A stretch of 64,000 bases of DNA from the NCBI RefSeq assembly GCF_002078015.1, contig NZ_LWBP01000100.1:1-64000 (forward strand), given 5' to 3'. The DNA is from Niastella populi. Its GTDB lineage: Bacteria > Bacteroidota > Bacteroidia > Chitinophagales > Chitinophagaceae. The position numbers were made by a program, and so were the translations under genes. Below, in pieces: positions 43,030-52,191 of the stretch (positions are counted from its first letter, which is position 1; every line of letters starts with the position of its first letter). Under the pieces are notes generated by a model. The model was not told the DNA's origin. It saw only the letters and a program-made list of their open reading frames with translations, and did no database searches.

Positions 43030-44742
43030 TTACCAACCTATCTTTATAAAGACGATCCCCTGCCGTGGGAGTTGCATGTTCAGCAGCAATAAACCACTAT
43101 TTGGCCTTATTTTAGAAGAATCGACCTGCTTCAACTGTCCTTCTTTTTCAAGTTGCGCTATCTGTGCTGCCGAAGGCTGCTGCGGCGAGCCCATTTTCTT
43201 CCATGCCTCATATGAGTTACTATGCGTTTCATCGATGCGGTACTGTTTTATCGTCAACTCCTGCGCGGGTAAACCACTGCATTGTAATTGTACATTGGCC
43301 GGCGCACCGGTTGTATCGTCGTCGTGATAATTCCATACCATAACTGTTGCGGTGTTCGTATCCCTGGCTGCAATAGCGCCAATATCAGTTGTTGAATTAC
43401 GAACGCCCGAATCGCGGATGGTGAATAAAGGGTACATGCGATCGCTTTTTACGGCCACTCTTTTTCCGCTCATCATTCCAAACATCCTGAACACGTTCAA
43501 TACGGGTTTATCAACGCCATTGGTGGCCAGATCGCGAAAACCATAGAACCAGGGCTGGTTCTCGAATTCGAACGACCAGGAAACCAGCGCCCAGCAGGTT
43601 TACATTGAAATGGTCGGCCAGTAAATATTTGCGGGCAAAAGAAGCGGCGGTATAGGAAGAATACATGGTACCGTTGCGATAGCATTCTCGGGATTGGTAG
43701 CCATGCCGCAGGCGGCACACCCTTCAGGGTCCGACTCGCCGATCACAATGGGTAAATGACGTAATTCATTGAACGAAGCCACGATCTCGAAACCGCTTGA
43801 GATATCACGCAGTTGGTTGCTGATGCCCATACGCACATGCCCGTTCACAACCCGCGGCGCTCCTTTGGCATGAAAAGCAATAAAATCAAGCGGCGCACCG
43901 ATGGTGCCGCTCACGGCATTGGTATCGCTGATGCAATGTTTCAAAAATGTTTTCAGGAATTCTGCAGCGCCTTTACCGGAAGGGCCGGTAACATGCGGTC
44001 CGCCGATACGCGCATTGGGCAAAGCGCGTTTTACGGCATCAGCGGTAAAATCGTACAGTTTACAATACGCTTTTACATTCCCATGAAAATAGCTGCTGTT
44101 TGGTTCATTCCATAATTCCCAATACCAGCTTTCTACTTCTTTTTGTCCATACCGGCTTACGCAATGTTTTACCCATTCGTAAATAAGCGTCGCCCATTTT
44201 TTATGATCAGCAGGCGGATACGACCAGCCGGTAAAGATCCTGCTGTAAGGTTGCCCCGGCTGCCAATCGTGTTTGTATGGTTTGGGATTGGTTGATAATG
44301 TTTCGGGCATAAAACCAATTTGTGCCATTGGTTTCATGCCTCTTTGTATGTAGGTATCAAAGATGCTGTCGGTGATCGTCCAGTTATAAATTGGGTTGCC
44401 GCCGGCGTCTTCGGTATAGGCATTGGTAGAACCCCATTTCAGGGCGGCCGTGGCATCGCCGGAAGTCAACAAATTATGTACGCGTACGTAAACCGGTACC
44501 GGGCTCAATGCTGCCAGCTCGGACAATAATTTCTTCCCGTCTTTCATATAGGTATAATTCGGTTCATCATAACCGAACCAGGCCCATACGGGTTTCATGT
44601 CACCGGTTTCTTTTTCGTAGTTTACCTGAACAAGCGCTTTATCCTGAGTTTCGGCCAATGACTGGCTGTTGGCAGCAGAAAATGCATTACAGGCGATACA
44701 GGCAGGTATGGCAAATTTCAATAAATTCAACCGTTTGATCAT
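43030..44742 (-). pseudogene. GH39 family beta-xylosidase-like enzyme, frame broken twice
   Basis: The first ~356 residues are GH39-like with signal peptide (to ~27), WYWELWNEPN (acid/base Glu213) and PIVIGESDPEGC (nucleophile Glu336). At about 43681 a missing base shifts to the frame YRNGTMYSSYTAASFARKY. At about 43588 the original frame returns with SWSFEFENQPWFYGFRD, and reading continues to a stop at 43030. Frames 1 and 3 are the same, so the two changes compensate, but frame 1 has a stop between them. Without these changes the protein would be about 570 residues. It could be real decay or two sequencing indels. Substrates of the family include beta-xylosides and alpha-arabinosides. Confidence 0.85.
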
Positions 44743-44811
44743 CTACGCAATCGTTAAGGCTTGTAAAATAAGGGGAAAGTAAAAGGCTACTGTCCTGTTG
44801 TGTCCTGCGCC

Positions 44812-44847
44812 GTGAATGGTGAATGGTCAATGGTCAATGGTCAATGG
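44812..44847. repeat. Tandem GTGAATG/GTCAATG repeat
   Basis: Seven-base unit (GTGAATG, GTCAATG) repeated about five times in the gap between the GH43 and GH39 genes. No inverted arm was found. Confidence 0.8.
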
Positions 44848-44912
44848 CTCGCGATAATACAGCATAATATAGGAACTTGGGGCGGCTCAAAATCTTTCAC
44901 CTTTCGCCTTTC

Positions 44913-45845
44913 CTAATTACTTAGCAGCTTCTTCAACTCTTTGCCTGTTATTTCAACAACCGTCCCATGCCTGATTCCCTTTGGCATTTCGAGTTTTTCA
45001 GATACGTCTGTCCAGTTAACCAGGTCGGTAGAGGTAATGGCCCCATACTGGTGCCGGGTGTACTTATCGAAATATACGATCCATTGACTGCCCTGTTTTA
45101 AAACGGTTGGCCCTTCGGCCCAATAGTTACCGGTAATAGGCGCAGAGGGCGCAGAATAGCCGTTCGTACAATTTTTGCTGGTTGCAATGCGCAGGTTCTT
45201 TTGCGGCGGATAGCGGGTTTCATCTTTCAGGAACATCACAAAATCCTTCCCGTTCTTCTGAATGGTGGCATCGATCACGTTAAAACCCTGATCGTATAAA
45301 ATAGCGGCCTTGCTGAATGTTTTAAAATCTTTGGTGGTTACATAGTACATGCGGTGGTTGTACTTGTTGTCGCCGGCGGAATCGCCTTGGGGAAAGCGGC
45401 CGGGAATGGTGGTGGCCCAATAGATCATGTATTGTTTTGTGCCGGCATCATAAAAGATCTCCGGCGCCCAGCAATTGAGTGATGCGGGTTCATGTTCCAT
45501 TACAGGTATAGCCTGTTGTTCACTCCAGTTGATGAGGTCTTTTGAAGAAGCATACCCAATGGTGCGCTCGTTCCAGCTTACCGTCCATACCATATGAAAC
45601 CGGCCATCGGCTCCGCGAATGATACACGGGTCGCGCATCAGCTTGTCTTTACCGGCTGTAGGCGTTAAAAAAGAACTGTCATTTTTCAATGCCTGCCATT
45701 TAAATCCATCGGTACTGTAAGCCAGGTGCAGGCCATCTTCACCATTGCCTTTAAAGTAAGAAAAGAGGTAAACAGGTTTGTTCTTTTGTGCGACGGCGAT
45801 GGAGATGTGGGCCAGGAGGAGAAGTAACCAGGTTGCTGCTTTCAT
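44913..45845 (-). CDS. GH43 family five-bladed beta-propeller glycosidase
   Basis: A secreted GH43 protein of about 310 residues. The start at 45845 (MKAATWLLLLLAHISIAVAQ) gives a clean signal peptide; a longer start at 45899 adds 18 residues without sense. Catalytic features expected in GH43 appear: MRDPCIIRGADGRFHMVW, YDAGTKQYMIYWATT, VIDATIQKNGKDFVMFLKDE and GNYWAEGPTVLKQG (general acid Glu region). Members cleave alpha-L-arabinofuranosides, beta-xylosides or galactans; in this cluster arabinan/arabinogalactan side chains of RG-I are likely. Confidence 0.9.
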   Translation of the reverse strand: MKAATWLLLLLAHISIAVAQKNKPVYLFSYFKGNGEDGLHLAYSTDGFKWQALKNDSSFLTPTAGKDKLMRDPCIIRGADGRFHMVWTVSWNERTIGYASSKDLINWSEQQAIPVMEHEPASLNCWAPEIFYDAGTKQYMIYWATTIPGRFPQGDSAGDNKYNHRMYYVTTKDFKTFSKAAILYDQGFNVIDATIQKNGKDFVMFLKDETRYPPQKNLRIATSKNCTNGYSAPSAPITGNYWAEGPTVLKQGSQWIVYFDKYTRHQYGAITSTDLVNWTDVSEKLEMPKGIRHGTVVEITGKELKKLLSN

Positions 45846-45914
45846 TATGGAACATCGTTTAGCCGCAATATAACACAAATGACGAATATCAAGTGTCAAT
45901 TATACAGTAACCGG

Positions 45915-45975
45915 TTCACAGTTCCAGTTCCAGTTCCAGTTCACAGTTCACAGTTCATAGGTCATAGTTTGTAGT
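45915..45975. repeat. Tandem AGTTCCAGTTC/AGTTCACAGTTC repeats
   Basis: Six-base AGTTCC words then AGTTCACAGTTC words. Lies upstream of GH43; no inverted arm was seen. Confidence 0.75.
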
Positions 45976-46019
45976 TCCCGGGGCCGCTTTTGTCTATAGC
46001 CTGTTGTTCCCGCCTGGAT

Positions 46020-46325
46020 TTACGCTTCGGGCGGGCCAATTGCCAATTGATTACCTGCCAGGCCTTCATTGAACAAATGCAGTTTTGCTGCAATGCCGCC
46101 AACCAGGTTTTTAATACCGGCAATAGTTACGATCAACAGGAAGCTAAGAACGAACATAGCGCCTGCCAGCTGAAACGGGTTTATTTCGTTCCAGGCTGGC
46201 AGCCCATTACCTACAGGCCACCCGGGTGCGGCAATACCGCGTAATTTGAATTCAATAATTGCCCCGGTAACCAGTAAGGTGTTGAGTAATGACGCTACTA
46301 CAAAATAAGGCCAGTTTTTTTTCAT
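46020..46325 (-). CDS. Small membrane protein, unknown function
   Basis: A 101-residue protein with two membrane spans (residues ~7-26 and ~52-73) and a 25-residue loop rich in Gly/Pro/Trp (GWPVGNGLPAWNEINPF) between them. Both ends are short, and the C-terminal tail is neutral (GLAGNQLAIGPPEA). No family recognised. It is on the minus strand, downstream of the small lipoprotein gene (45 bases), so the two could be co-transcribed. Confidence 0.6.
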   Translation of the reverse strand: MKKNWPYFVVASLLNTLLVTGAIIEFKLRGIAAPGWPVGNGLPAWNEINPFQLAGAMFVLSFLLIVTIAGIKNLVGGIAAKLHLFNEGLAGNQLAIGPPEA

Positions 46326-46369
46326 GGGAAAGGTTGTGTGAATGGTTTATAATAATGGTTAACTAAGGT

Positions 46370-46816
46370 CTACATGTTGATGTCGTCGTAATATACCAGG
46401 AACCACTTGCCATCTTTCAGTTTGAAGCGGCGCTCTACTTTAAAACCGCTTTGATCGATCCAGAACTTTTCGGTGACCATGGAATCGGTCATGGTAAGAC
46501 TGTGTTTACATTCCGATGTATCGGGATCGAGCGCGACAGGTGTCTTTAAAAATTCCCAGTTCTTTTTTGACCAGCGGGTGTTTTCGAGATCGTTCACACA
46601 TTGTCCATCTATGGGGAAGGGTATTCTTGAAAGCTGAAAGCCGGAGTCGGAATGAAATTGGGAATTGAAGCTGTCGAATGATTCTGCACCGGGAATATTG
46701 TTAAGGCTTGCGATGGTTGGCGGGGCTTGTATTGGCAGGGGCGACTTTTTTTTATCACTCCTGTTGCAGGCAAACAAAACGCTTAATAGCAACGGTAGAA
46801 ACTGGTAAGGTTTCAT
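46370..46816 (-). CDS. Putative lipoprotein, unknown function
   Basis: A 148-residue protein if the ATG at 46816 is used; a TTG at 46825 would add three residues. Signal peptide and lipobox LSVLFACNRSDKK (Cys17 from this start). The body has a Cys pair region (DGQCVNDLENTRWSKKN and DTSECKHSL) and a C-terminal ERRFKLKDGKWFLVYYDD that looks like a small beta-sheet domain (DUF4348/NTF2-like at most; uncertain). Predicted to sit in the periplasm or outer membrane. Nothing nearby indicates a role. Confidence 0.7.
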   Translation of the reverse strand: MKPYQFLPLLLSVLFACNRSDKKKSPLPIQAPPTIASLNNIPGAESFDSFNSQFHSDSGFQLSRIPFPIDGQCVNDLENTRWSKKNWEFLKTPVALDPDTSECKHSLTMTDSMVTEKFWIDQSGFKVERRFKLKDGKWFLVYYDDINM

Positions 46817-46923
46817 AGCTAACAAATTAGGTTTTAGAATAATATCACACCATCCTTCGTTTTATCTAAAACCAAATATTGTTCCTGATCATAAGAATGG
46901 GGAAAACTTGTTTGAACGCTGAT

Positions 46924-47060
46924 GGCAGAAAGCTGAAGGCATCAGGCTGAAGGCTTAACGCAGAACGCTGAAAGCTAACTCCCGAATTTCGAACTATCTG
47001 GAGTTATTCAAGTGAGAACGCATTTCTTAGACAGGTTTAACGCAGAACGCAGCAAGCGAA
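46924..47060. repeat. GCTGAAGGC/AACGCAGAACGC word repeats
   Basis: Degenerate direct repeats (GAAAGCTGAAGGC, CAGGCTGAAGGC, TTAACGCAGAACGC twice). The same TTAACGCAGAACGC/CAGAACGCTGAA words appear next to the terminator at 52225-52345. Confidence 0.65.
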
Positions 47061-47096
47061 ACACGAAACGTCAAAAACGCCATAAAGCTGGCGCGG

Positions 47097-47375
47097 TTAG
47101 CATACTCCGGCGCGATACTGGGGGAAGAAAAACATACCAATGACGATCAGGATCAATTCTATGATCCAGATGTAAAGGACCCTGCCTTTTGTAAATGTTT
47201 TAACCAGCCAATCAGCGATCAACAGTACCGGTAATGCCGGAGCAAACATGAGCACTGCGATGAAGCTCCAACCGCCTGAGCTGTGCAAACCGGCTAAGCC
47301 AACGATTATGCCCAGCAAACAAATAACTGAGGCCAGTATACAGGGAGAAATATAATAAAGCCAATGTTTTGTCAT
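47097..47375 (-). CDS. Small membrane protein, unknown function
   Basis: A 92-residue, very hydrophobic protein with three membrane spans (residues ~8-30, ~35-57, ~67-87). No recognisable family. It begins 15 bases after the stop of the YiaK-like reductase gene and points the same way, so it is probably the last gene of that transcription unit (receptor-reductase-membrane protein). The function cannot be inferred from sequence. Confidence 0.6.
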   Translation of the reverse strand: MTKHWLYYISPCILASVICLLGIIVGLAGLHSSGGWSFIAVLMFAPALPVLLIADWLVKTFTKGRVLYIWIIELILIVIGMFFFPQYRAGVC

Positions 47376-47390
47376 AATAATTGTTCTATA

Positions 47391-48401
47391 TTATAAACCA
47401 AGAACTTTTTCCCAAACCTCCTTTACAACGGGAATACCATTGGCGAGATTGCGCTGGCGGGTTTTCATTACCCTTTCGCCGGGATAGGTAATTGATTTCC
47501 CTTTATCGGGTTTCGACTGATGATAATCGGAAATGATATTATTCACCACTTGCGCCACCGCTGAATGATTGCCCAGCTTTTTTACATCAATGGCAATGAA
47601 CACCTGCGATACCGCCATTTCGGTTGGTTGTTTTGATATTTCGTGTACCGATAAACCGCCCGATAATACGGCAGCGAGAATATCGAGCAACAACGATAAG
47701 CCTGCTCCTTTCCAGTAACCAATGGGCAATGGCCGCCGCGATTTGCGAATGGCAGATGGATCGGTTGTGAGTTGGCCATTACCGTCAAAACCACCATAAA
47801 CCGGCAGCTGCTCGTTCTTCATTGCCGCCAGCTCAAGCGCGCCAAACGAATATTGCGACATGGCCATATCGAGCACAATGGCTTCCTGTTCATATGGCAG
47901 CGCAATTACAAGCGGGTTATTCCCCAGCTTATTATCAACTGCGCCCCAGGTGGGCATCAGGCCGGTGGTGTTCGTAAACCCAATAAATACAAACCCCGCT
48001 TTGGCAGCCTGCCAGCCATACGTACCGCCACGCATCCAGTGATTGGTGTTCGACATGGCCACGCAGCCGATGCCATGTTGTTGCGCCAGTTGCATGGCGC
48101 TGTTGGTGGCGTGTATGGCATTGAGCGGGCCGGGCCCGAGGTTGCCGTTCCATTGCTGCACCCCACCCCAGTGATGTTTTAATACAGGTTCTGCCTGTAC
48201 ATTTATGTGCCCTTGCTGTATATATTCAATAAAACGTGGAAACCGGTTCACCCCATGCGTATAAACGCCATCGACGCTGTTGTTAGTGAACACTTCGGCG
48301 CATTGCATGGCCTTTTCGGGTGTAAATCCCTGCTTTAGTAAAATAGTATTGAAGCGTTGCAGCATATCGGCTGCAGGTACAGTAATGGTTGGGTTCGTCA
48401 T
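47391..48401 (-). CDS. Malate/lactate-dehydrogenase-2-family reductase, 2,3-diketo-L-gulonate reductase (YiaK)-like
   Basis: A 336-residue cytoplasmic NAD(P)-dependent reductase of the Ldh_2 family. It follows E. coli YiaK closely: NTNHWMRGGTYGWQAAKAG, LMPTWGAVDNKLGNNPLVIALP, MAMSQYSFGALEL, PIGYWKGAGLSLLLDILAAVL and SQVFIAIDV. YiaK reduces 2,3-diketo-L-gulonate. It starts 5 bases after the stop of the TonB receptor gene, an unexpected partner for a metal- or heme-type receptor. Substrate in this organism may differ. Confidence 0.88.
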   Translation of the reverse strand: MTNPTITVPAADMLQRFNTILLKQGFTPEKAMQCAEVFTNNSVDGVYTHGVNRFPRFIEYIQQGHINVQAEPVLKHHWGGVQQWNGNLGPGPLNAIHATNSAMQLAQQHGIGCVAMSNTNHWMRGGTYGWQAAKAGFVFIGFTNTTGLMPTWGAVDNKLGNNPLVIALPYEQEAIVLDMAMSQYSFGALELAAMKNEQLPVYGGFDGNGQLTTDPSAIRKSRRPLPIGYWKGAGLSLLLDILAAVLSGGLSVHEISKQPTEMAVSQVFIAIDVKKLGNHSAVAQVVNNIISDYHQSKPDKGKSITYPGERVMKTRQRNLANGIPVVKEVWEKVLGL

Positions 48402-48406
48402 TCACA

Positions 48407-50716
48407 TTATTTGAATAGTTGATAACGCGCTCCGATAAAACCTCTTATGCCCTGGTTGGGACCGTAAACATAAGAAGGGTCAAAGGTAAGACCATATGGG
48501 TTACCGGGCGTTACCATTGCCTGTCCGCTGGCATCAAACTGTACATTTTTGTCGAACGGGTCGTTGGCTCTTGCAATAATGAAGGGGTTGCCCTTGTTTG
48601 GCGTCCAGTTCAGCAGGTTCTTGATTCCCGCATACACTTCAAAACCATGGCCCAGCTTTTTCGTTACCTGTATGTTCTGCAGGCTCCACCAGGGCGACCA
48701 GTCTTTACGCGGATCTGCTTCGCTCAGCAATGGCAGGCGCATAGGGCCATACAGGTTGCCGGTATAATCGATCGTGAGGCCAATGCTCCTGAACGTATAA
48801 CCGATATTCCAAACACCGGTGAATTTCTCGGTAAACAACTGTTGTATTTTCCGGCCGCCTTCTTTCCGGTACACATCCATGGCGGTAGCGCCGGCCAGGA
48901 TCTTCAACCCTGCCGGAAATAAAACATCTATGTTCAGGGAAATGCCCTGTGATACCGCATGCCCGTTCAGGTTGTCATAGATGATCTTGTTGGGATCGGT
49001 ATCGTAGTTGGCAATGATCTTGTTCGTGAAATACGTATAGAAAGCCGTTGCATCGAGCCCGATAAACGTGTTGCCTGCATATAATTTCTTTACGAAGTTG
49101 ATGTTGCCATTCCAGGAGGTTTCGGGTTTCAGGTCATTTATAAAAACAACCTCTCTTGCCCCGGTCAATGCCGCATGGTCTTCGGTAAATACATTGGCCA
49201 CCCGGTAACCGTTACCCGCGCTTACCCGCAGAATATTGTTCTTGTTGGCTGAATTCCATTTATAGTTTATACGGGGCGTTACAATGCTGCCATGAATGGA
49301 GCTGTGATCGTAACGCAATCCCAGCAACAATTTATTCTGTGCATTCAATGCGATTTCGTCCTGTACGAATAAGCCCGGCAAATTGGTATTGGCAGGTTTG
49401 TTCTTATCGATATCGACGGCATCTGCCGTAGCCGGCGTGTTGTCATCATAGTAAGTGTAGCGATAGGTTAAACCGGTCAACAGGTCATGACGGCCCGCGG
49501 TTTTAAACCAGGTGAGCTGGCCAAAACCAATATACTGATCGGCCATATACGACGTATTGCCATAAACGCTATTCTGATCATGCCCATTGGCGCTTAACTG
49601 GAACATGATCTTTTCCTTTACTGGTAACTGGTAGGTACCAAACAGTTCCCACCGGTTTGTATAAATGCTTTCGCCATACACTTCATCGCCGCCGCGGTAT
49701 TTTCTCGCCCAGTTCATTTCCCCGCCCCAGCGGTCTTCATAAATATAACGGCCCGCCAGCGAGAACTCCCGGTTCTCCTTTCTTTCAAAATTCCATTTAT
49801 TAAAAACCGACACCCGGTTCTGTAAGGTTACGTCAGTAAAATTATCGTTATTGTTATCGACCCTGTTCTGATAATTGAAATAATTGACGCCCCATAATGC
49901 GAGCGCCTTGTTGCCTACATTTGTTTTTATAGCCAGATCGGCATTTACTTCACCCCAGGTAGTACCAAACACATCTGCAGAAACAAGCGGAGCGCTGCCC
50001 GGTTTTTTGGTAATGATATTGATCAACCCGCCAACGGCTTCGCTGCCATATAAGGTTGATGCAGGCCCTTTTACAATTTCAATCCGCTCAACCAGCGCCT
50101 GCGGAATTCCGCTCAAACCGTACACCGATGATAACCCGCTTACAATGGGCATACCATCAATAAGTACCATGGTGTACGGGCCTTCCAGGCCGTTTATATG
50201 AATATCGCCGGTATTACAGATATTACAGTTCAGTTGCGGGCGTACACCGTTAACCGTTTGTAAGGCATCGAAAAACGAAGGAACGGGGTTGGATTTAAAA
50301 AAGCGCGCAGTATATACTTCTACCGGAACAGGGCTTTCGAGCTTCGACATTTCTTTCATCGTTCCTGAAACCACCACTTCATTCAGTGAATTGTCAATAG
50401 CCCGGGTCAATACAACATCGTGTATAATTTCATTTTTATCGACAATGACATTTTTTTTATAAGGCCGGTAACCAAGAAAACTTACCTCCATTTCCCAGTT
50501 GCCGTATGGCACCTGCTCCAGCCTGAATTTGCCGGTGCTGTCAGAGGCGGCTCCTTTTTGTAATTTGGGAATGGTAATGGTAGCAGCCCCTAAATGACCG
50601 CCATTTGAACCGGAGATCGACCCGGTTATAGCCCCGGTTTGGGCTGAAACCGAGAAACAGGTAAGTATTAAAAAAACAGGTAAAAAGACTATAGTAGATC
50701 TTGACATTAATTTCAT
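48407..50716 (-). CDS. TonB-dependent receptor with CxxC in the plug, likely metal-regulated
   Basis: A 769-residue outer-membrane receptor. After a signal peptide (SVSAQTGAI) it has a carboxypeptidase-regulatory domain (ITGSISGSNGGHLGAATITI...SFLGYRPY). The plug is LQTVNGVRPQLNCNICNTGD (Cys164 and Cys167), then GLEGPYTMVLIDGMPI and VERIEIVKGPASTLYGSEAVGGLINIITKKP, a cobalamin/siderophore-type TonB layout. The paired Cys could hold a metal. A DtxR-family regulator is divergently encoded 118 bases away with a palindrome between, pointing to Mn, Fe or another metal. The start at 50716 or 50707 is uncertain. Confidence 0.93.
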   Translation of the reverse strand: MKLMSRSTIVFLPVFLILTCFSVSAQTGAITGSISGSNGGHLGAATITIPKLQKGAASDSTGKFRLEQVPYGNWEMEVSFLGYRPYKKNVIVDKNEIIHDVVLTRAIDNSLNEVVVSGTMKEMSKLESPVPVEVYTARFFKSNPVPSFFDALQTVNGVRPQLNCNICNTGDIHINGLEGPYTMVLIDGMPIVSGLSSVYGLSGIPQALVERIEIVKGPASTLYGSEAVGGLINIITKKPGSAPLVSADVFGTTWGEVNADLAIKTNVGNKALALWGVNYFNYQNRVDNNNDNFTDVTLQNRVSVFNKWNFERKENREFSLAGRYIYEDRWGGEMNWARKYRGGDEVYGESIYTNRWELFGTYQLPVKEKIMFQLSANGHDQNSVYGNTSYMADQYIGFGQLTWFKTAGRHDLLTGLTYRYTYYDDNTPATADAVDIDKNKPANTNLPGLFVQDEIALNAQNKLLLGLRYDHSSIHGSIVTPRINYKWNSANKNNILRVSAGNGYRVANVFTEDHAALTGAREVVFINDLKPETSWNGNINFVKKLYAGNTFIGLDATAFYTYFTNKIIANYDTDPNKIIYDNLNGHAVSQGISLNIDVLFPAGLKILAGATAMDVYRKEGGRKIQQLFTEKFTGVWNIGYTFRSIGLTIDYTGNLYGPMRLPLLSEADPRKDWSPWWSLQNIQVTKKLGHGFEVYAGIKNLLNWTPNKGNPFIIARANDPFDKNVQFDASGQAMVTPGNPYGLTFDPSYVYGPNQGIRGFIGARYQLFK

Positions 50717-50759
50717 TTTATAAGGCTAAAACTATGATTCGGCATTACAAAAGTAATAT

Positions 50760-50775
50760 GTTAGATTGGTCTAAC
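50760..50775. promoter_or_regulatory. Candidate DtxR/MntR-family operator
   Basis: GTTAGA-TTGG-TCTAAC is a perfect 16-base inverted repeat in the short divergent gap between the TonB receptor and the DtxR-family gene. Its TTAGA..TCTAA shape resembles DtxR/IdeR boxes. It is probably a shared operator controlling both genes. Confidence 0.65.
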
Positions 50776-50834
50776 AAAATTATTTCGTCAATGCGATTGC
50801 CATTGTTGACTAATAAATTCATTTAATTTGCCTT

Positions 50835-51500
50835 ATGATCTCACAGACAGAGGAAAACTACCTGAAAGCGCTTTGGAATATAATCAGCAATAAGGGGGAA
50901 GCCAGTGTGAACGAGCTAAGTAAACAGCTCGAAATCAAAATGCCTACTGTGAACAGCATGATGAAAAGGCTGGCCGAAAAAGGGCTGGTTATTTATGAAA
51001 GTTATAAACCGCTCAAACTCACCGATAAGGGGAAAAAACAGGCGGCCCTGATCATCAGGAAACACCGGTTAACCGAAATGTACCTGGTTGAGAAAATGGG
51101 GTTTGGCTGGGAAGAAGTTCATGACATTGCCGAGCAGATAGAACATATACAATCGCCCGCATTTTTTGAGAAAATGGATGAACTGCTGGGCTTCCCCAAG
51201 GTTGACCCGCATGGCTCCCCCATTCCCGATAAAACCGGGAAAATTGAAGCAGAACAGTATATCAGGTATATTAAATTAAGCGACTGCAGGGAGGGTGATA
51301 CGGTGACGTTTATGGCTGTGAGCCATTCTTCAGATGACCTGCTGAAATTCCTTAACAGCCGCGAGTTATCGCTTGGCTCCAAAATAAAGGTAAGATCCAT
51401 TGAGCCGTTCGACGACAGTATGACCGTAAGTTATGGGGGCAGAAAAGCAGAAATGCTGAGCAACAAGGTGTGTGACAAACTGCTGGTAAGGCCGGCCTGA
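50835..51500 (+). CDS. DtxR/MntR-family metal-dependent transcriptional regulator
   Basis: A 221-residue cytoplasmic regulator. The winged helix (~1-65) is ENYLKALWNIISNKGEASVNELSKQL...MKRLAEKGLVIYESYKPLKLTDKG. The dimerisation and metal-binding domain contains RKHRLTEMYLVEKMGFGWEEVHDIAEQIEHIQS and GFPKVDPHGSPIPD, with typical His/Glu metal ligands. The C-terminal FeoA/SH3-like part is GDTVTFMAVSHSSDDLLKFL...GSKIKVRS. Binding Mn(II) or Fe(II) would make it repress the divergent receptor gene through the palindrome. MntR is my first guess; metal specificity is not provable here. Confidence 0.93.
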   Translation: MISQTEENYLKALWNIISNKGEASVNELSKQLEIKMPTVNSMMKRLAEKGLVIYESYKPLKLTDKGKKQAALIIRKHRLTEMYLVEKMGFGWEEVHDIAEQIEHIQSPAFFEKMDELLGFPKVDPHGSPIPDKTGKIEAEQYIRYIKLSDCREGDTVTFMAVSHSSDDLLKFLNSRELSLGSKIKVRSIEPFDDSMTVSYGGRKAEMLSNKVCDKLLVRPA

Positions 51501-51552
51501 GGGTAGTTGCCGAAGGCCATCAACATGTACTAATAAATTATTACAAAATAAA

Positions 51553-52122
51553 TTAATTCAGCCGTACACTCCTTATCTTTTTACCGTTTTTATCGTACTG
51601 CTCTACGTTTATTACCTTACCGTTCATATCGTACCATTTTACATGACCTACCGGTTTTCCCTTTTTAAAAGTTCCTTCTACCCGTTTTTGGCCGTTCTTG
51701 TAATAATCCGCTTTATTGCCTTCACACCGGTTATCACAATACAACCAGTCACCAGGTTCCAGATCATCGCCATACCCGGTTATCAGCACGGGAAACATAG
51801 CCCATGACTGAACCGTATCCCGGTAATCGGCAAAGGATTTGAATTCAACTTTTGGCGGTTCAACCCCTGTATCTATTTCGGAGGAAAGTAGAAAATAGGT
51901 CCCCAGTTTGGTAACGTAACAAATACCATTGTCATTCGACCTGAAGGTAGTATCTGAATTGGATAATGAAAACCTTTTTACCTGTACGAGCCGCTCTTTA
52001 CAAACAGACTTTTTGTGGCAGGTATACTGCAGTTCCTGGGCCTGGCCGTGCACATAACTTTGAAAAAGGGTAAACAGTAAAAGCAAACTTCTGGTGGTTA
52101 TTTTCAATCTATCTGGTTTCAT
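51553..52122 (-). CDS. Secreted protein with MORN/YwqK-type repeats
   Basis: A 189-residue protein with signal peptide (LLLLFTLFQSYVHGQAQ). The N-half has Cys residues (TCHKKSVCKE, DWLYCDNRCEG). The C-terminal third is a run of imperfect repeats, DYYKNGQKRVEGTFKKGKPVGHV, KWYDMNGKV, NVEQYDKNGKKI, in the MORN/YwqK pattern that forms repeated beta-hairpins. Such proteins are frequent in Bacteroidota and some lie beside toxin modules as antitoxin-like YwqK. Here no partner is seen and the secretion signal speaks against that. Function unknown. Confidence 0.8.
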   Translation of the reverse strand: MKPDRLKITTRSLLLLFTLFQSYVHGQAQELQYTCHKKSVCKERLVQVKRFSLSNSDTTFRSNDNGICYVTKLGTYFLLSSEIDTGVEPPKVEFKSFADYRDTVQSWAMFPVLITGYGDDLEPGDWLYCDNRCEGNKADYYKNGQKRVEGTFKKGKPVGHVKWYDMNGKVINVEQYDKNGKKIRSVRLN

Positions 52123-52191
52123 GGCGTACGTTCAATTAACAATAACGCGAAAATATTGCACATCTTTTATGTATATATGAAATAAACGTAA

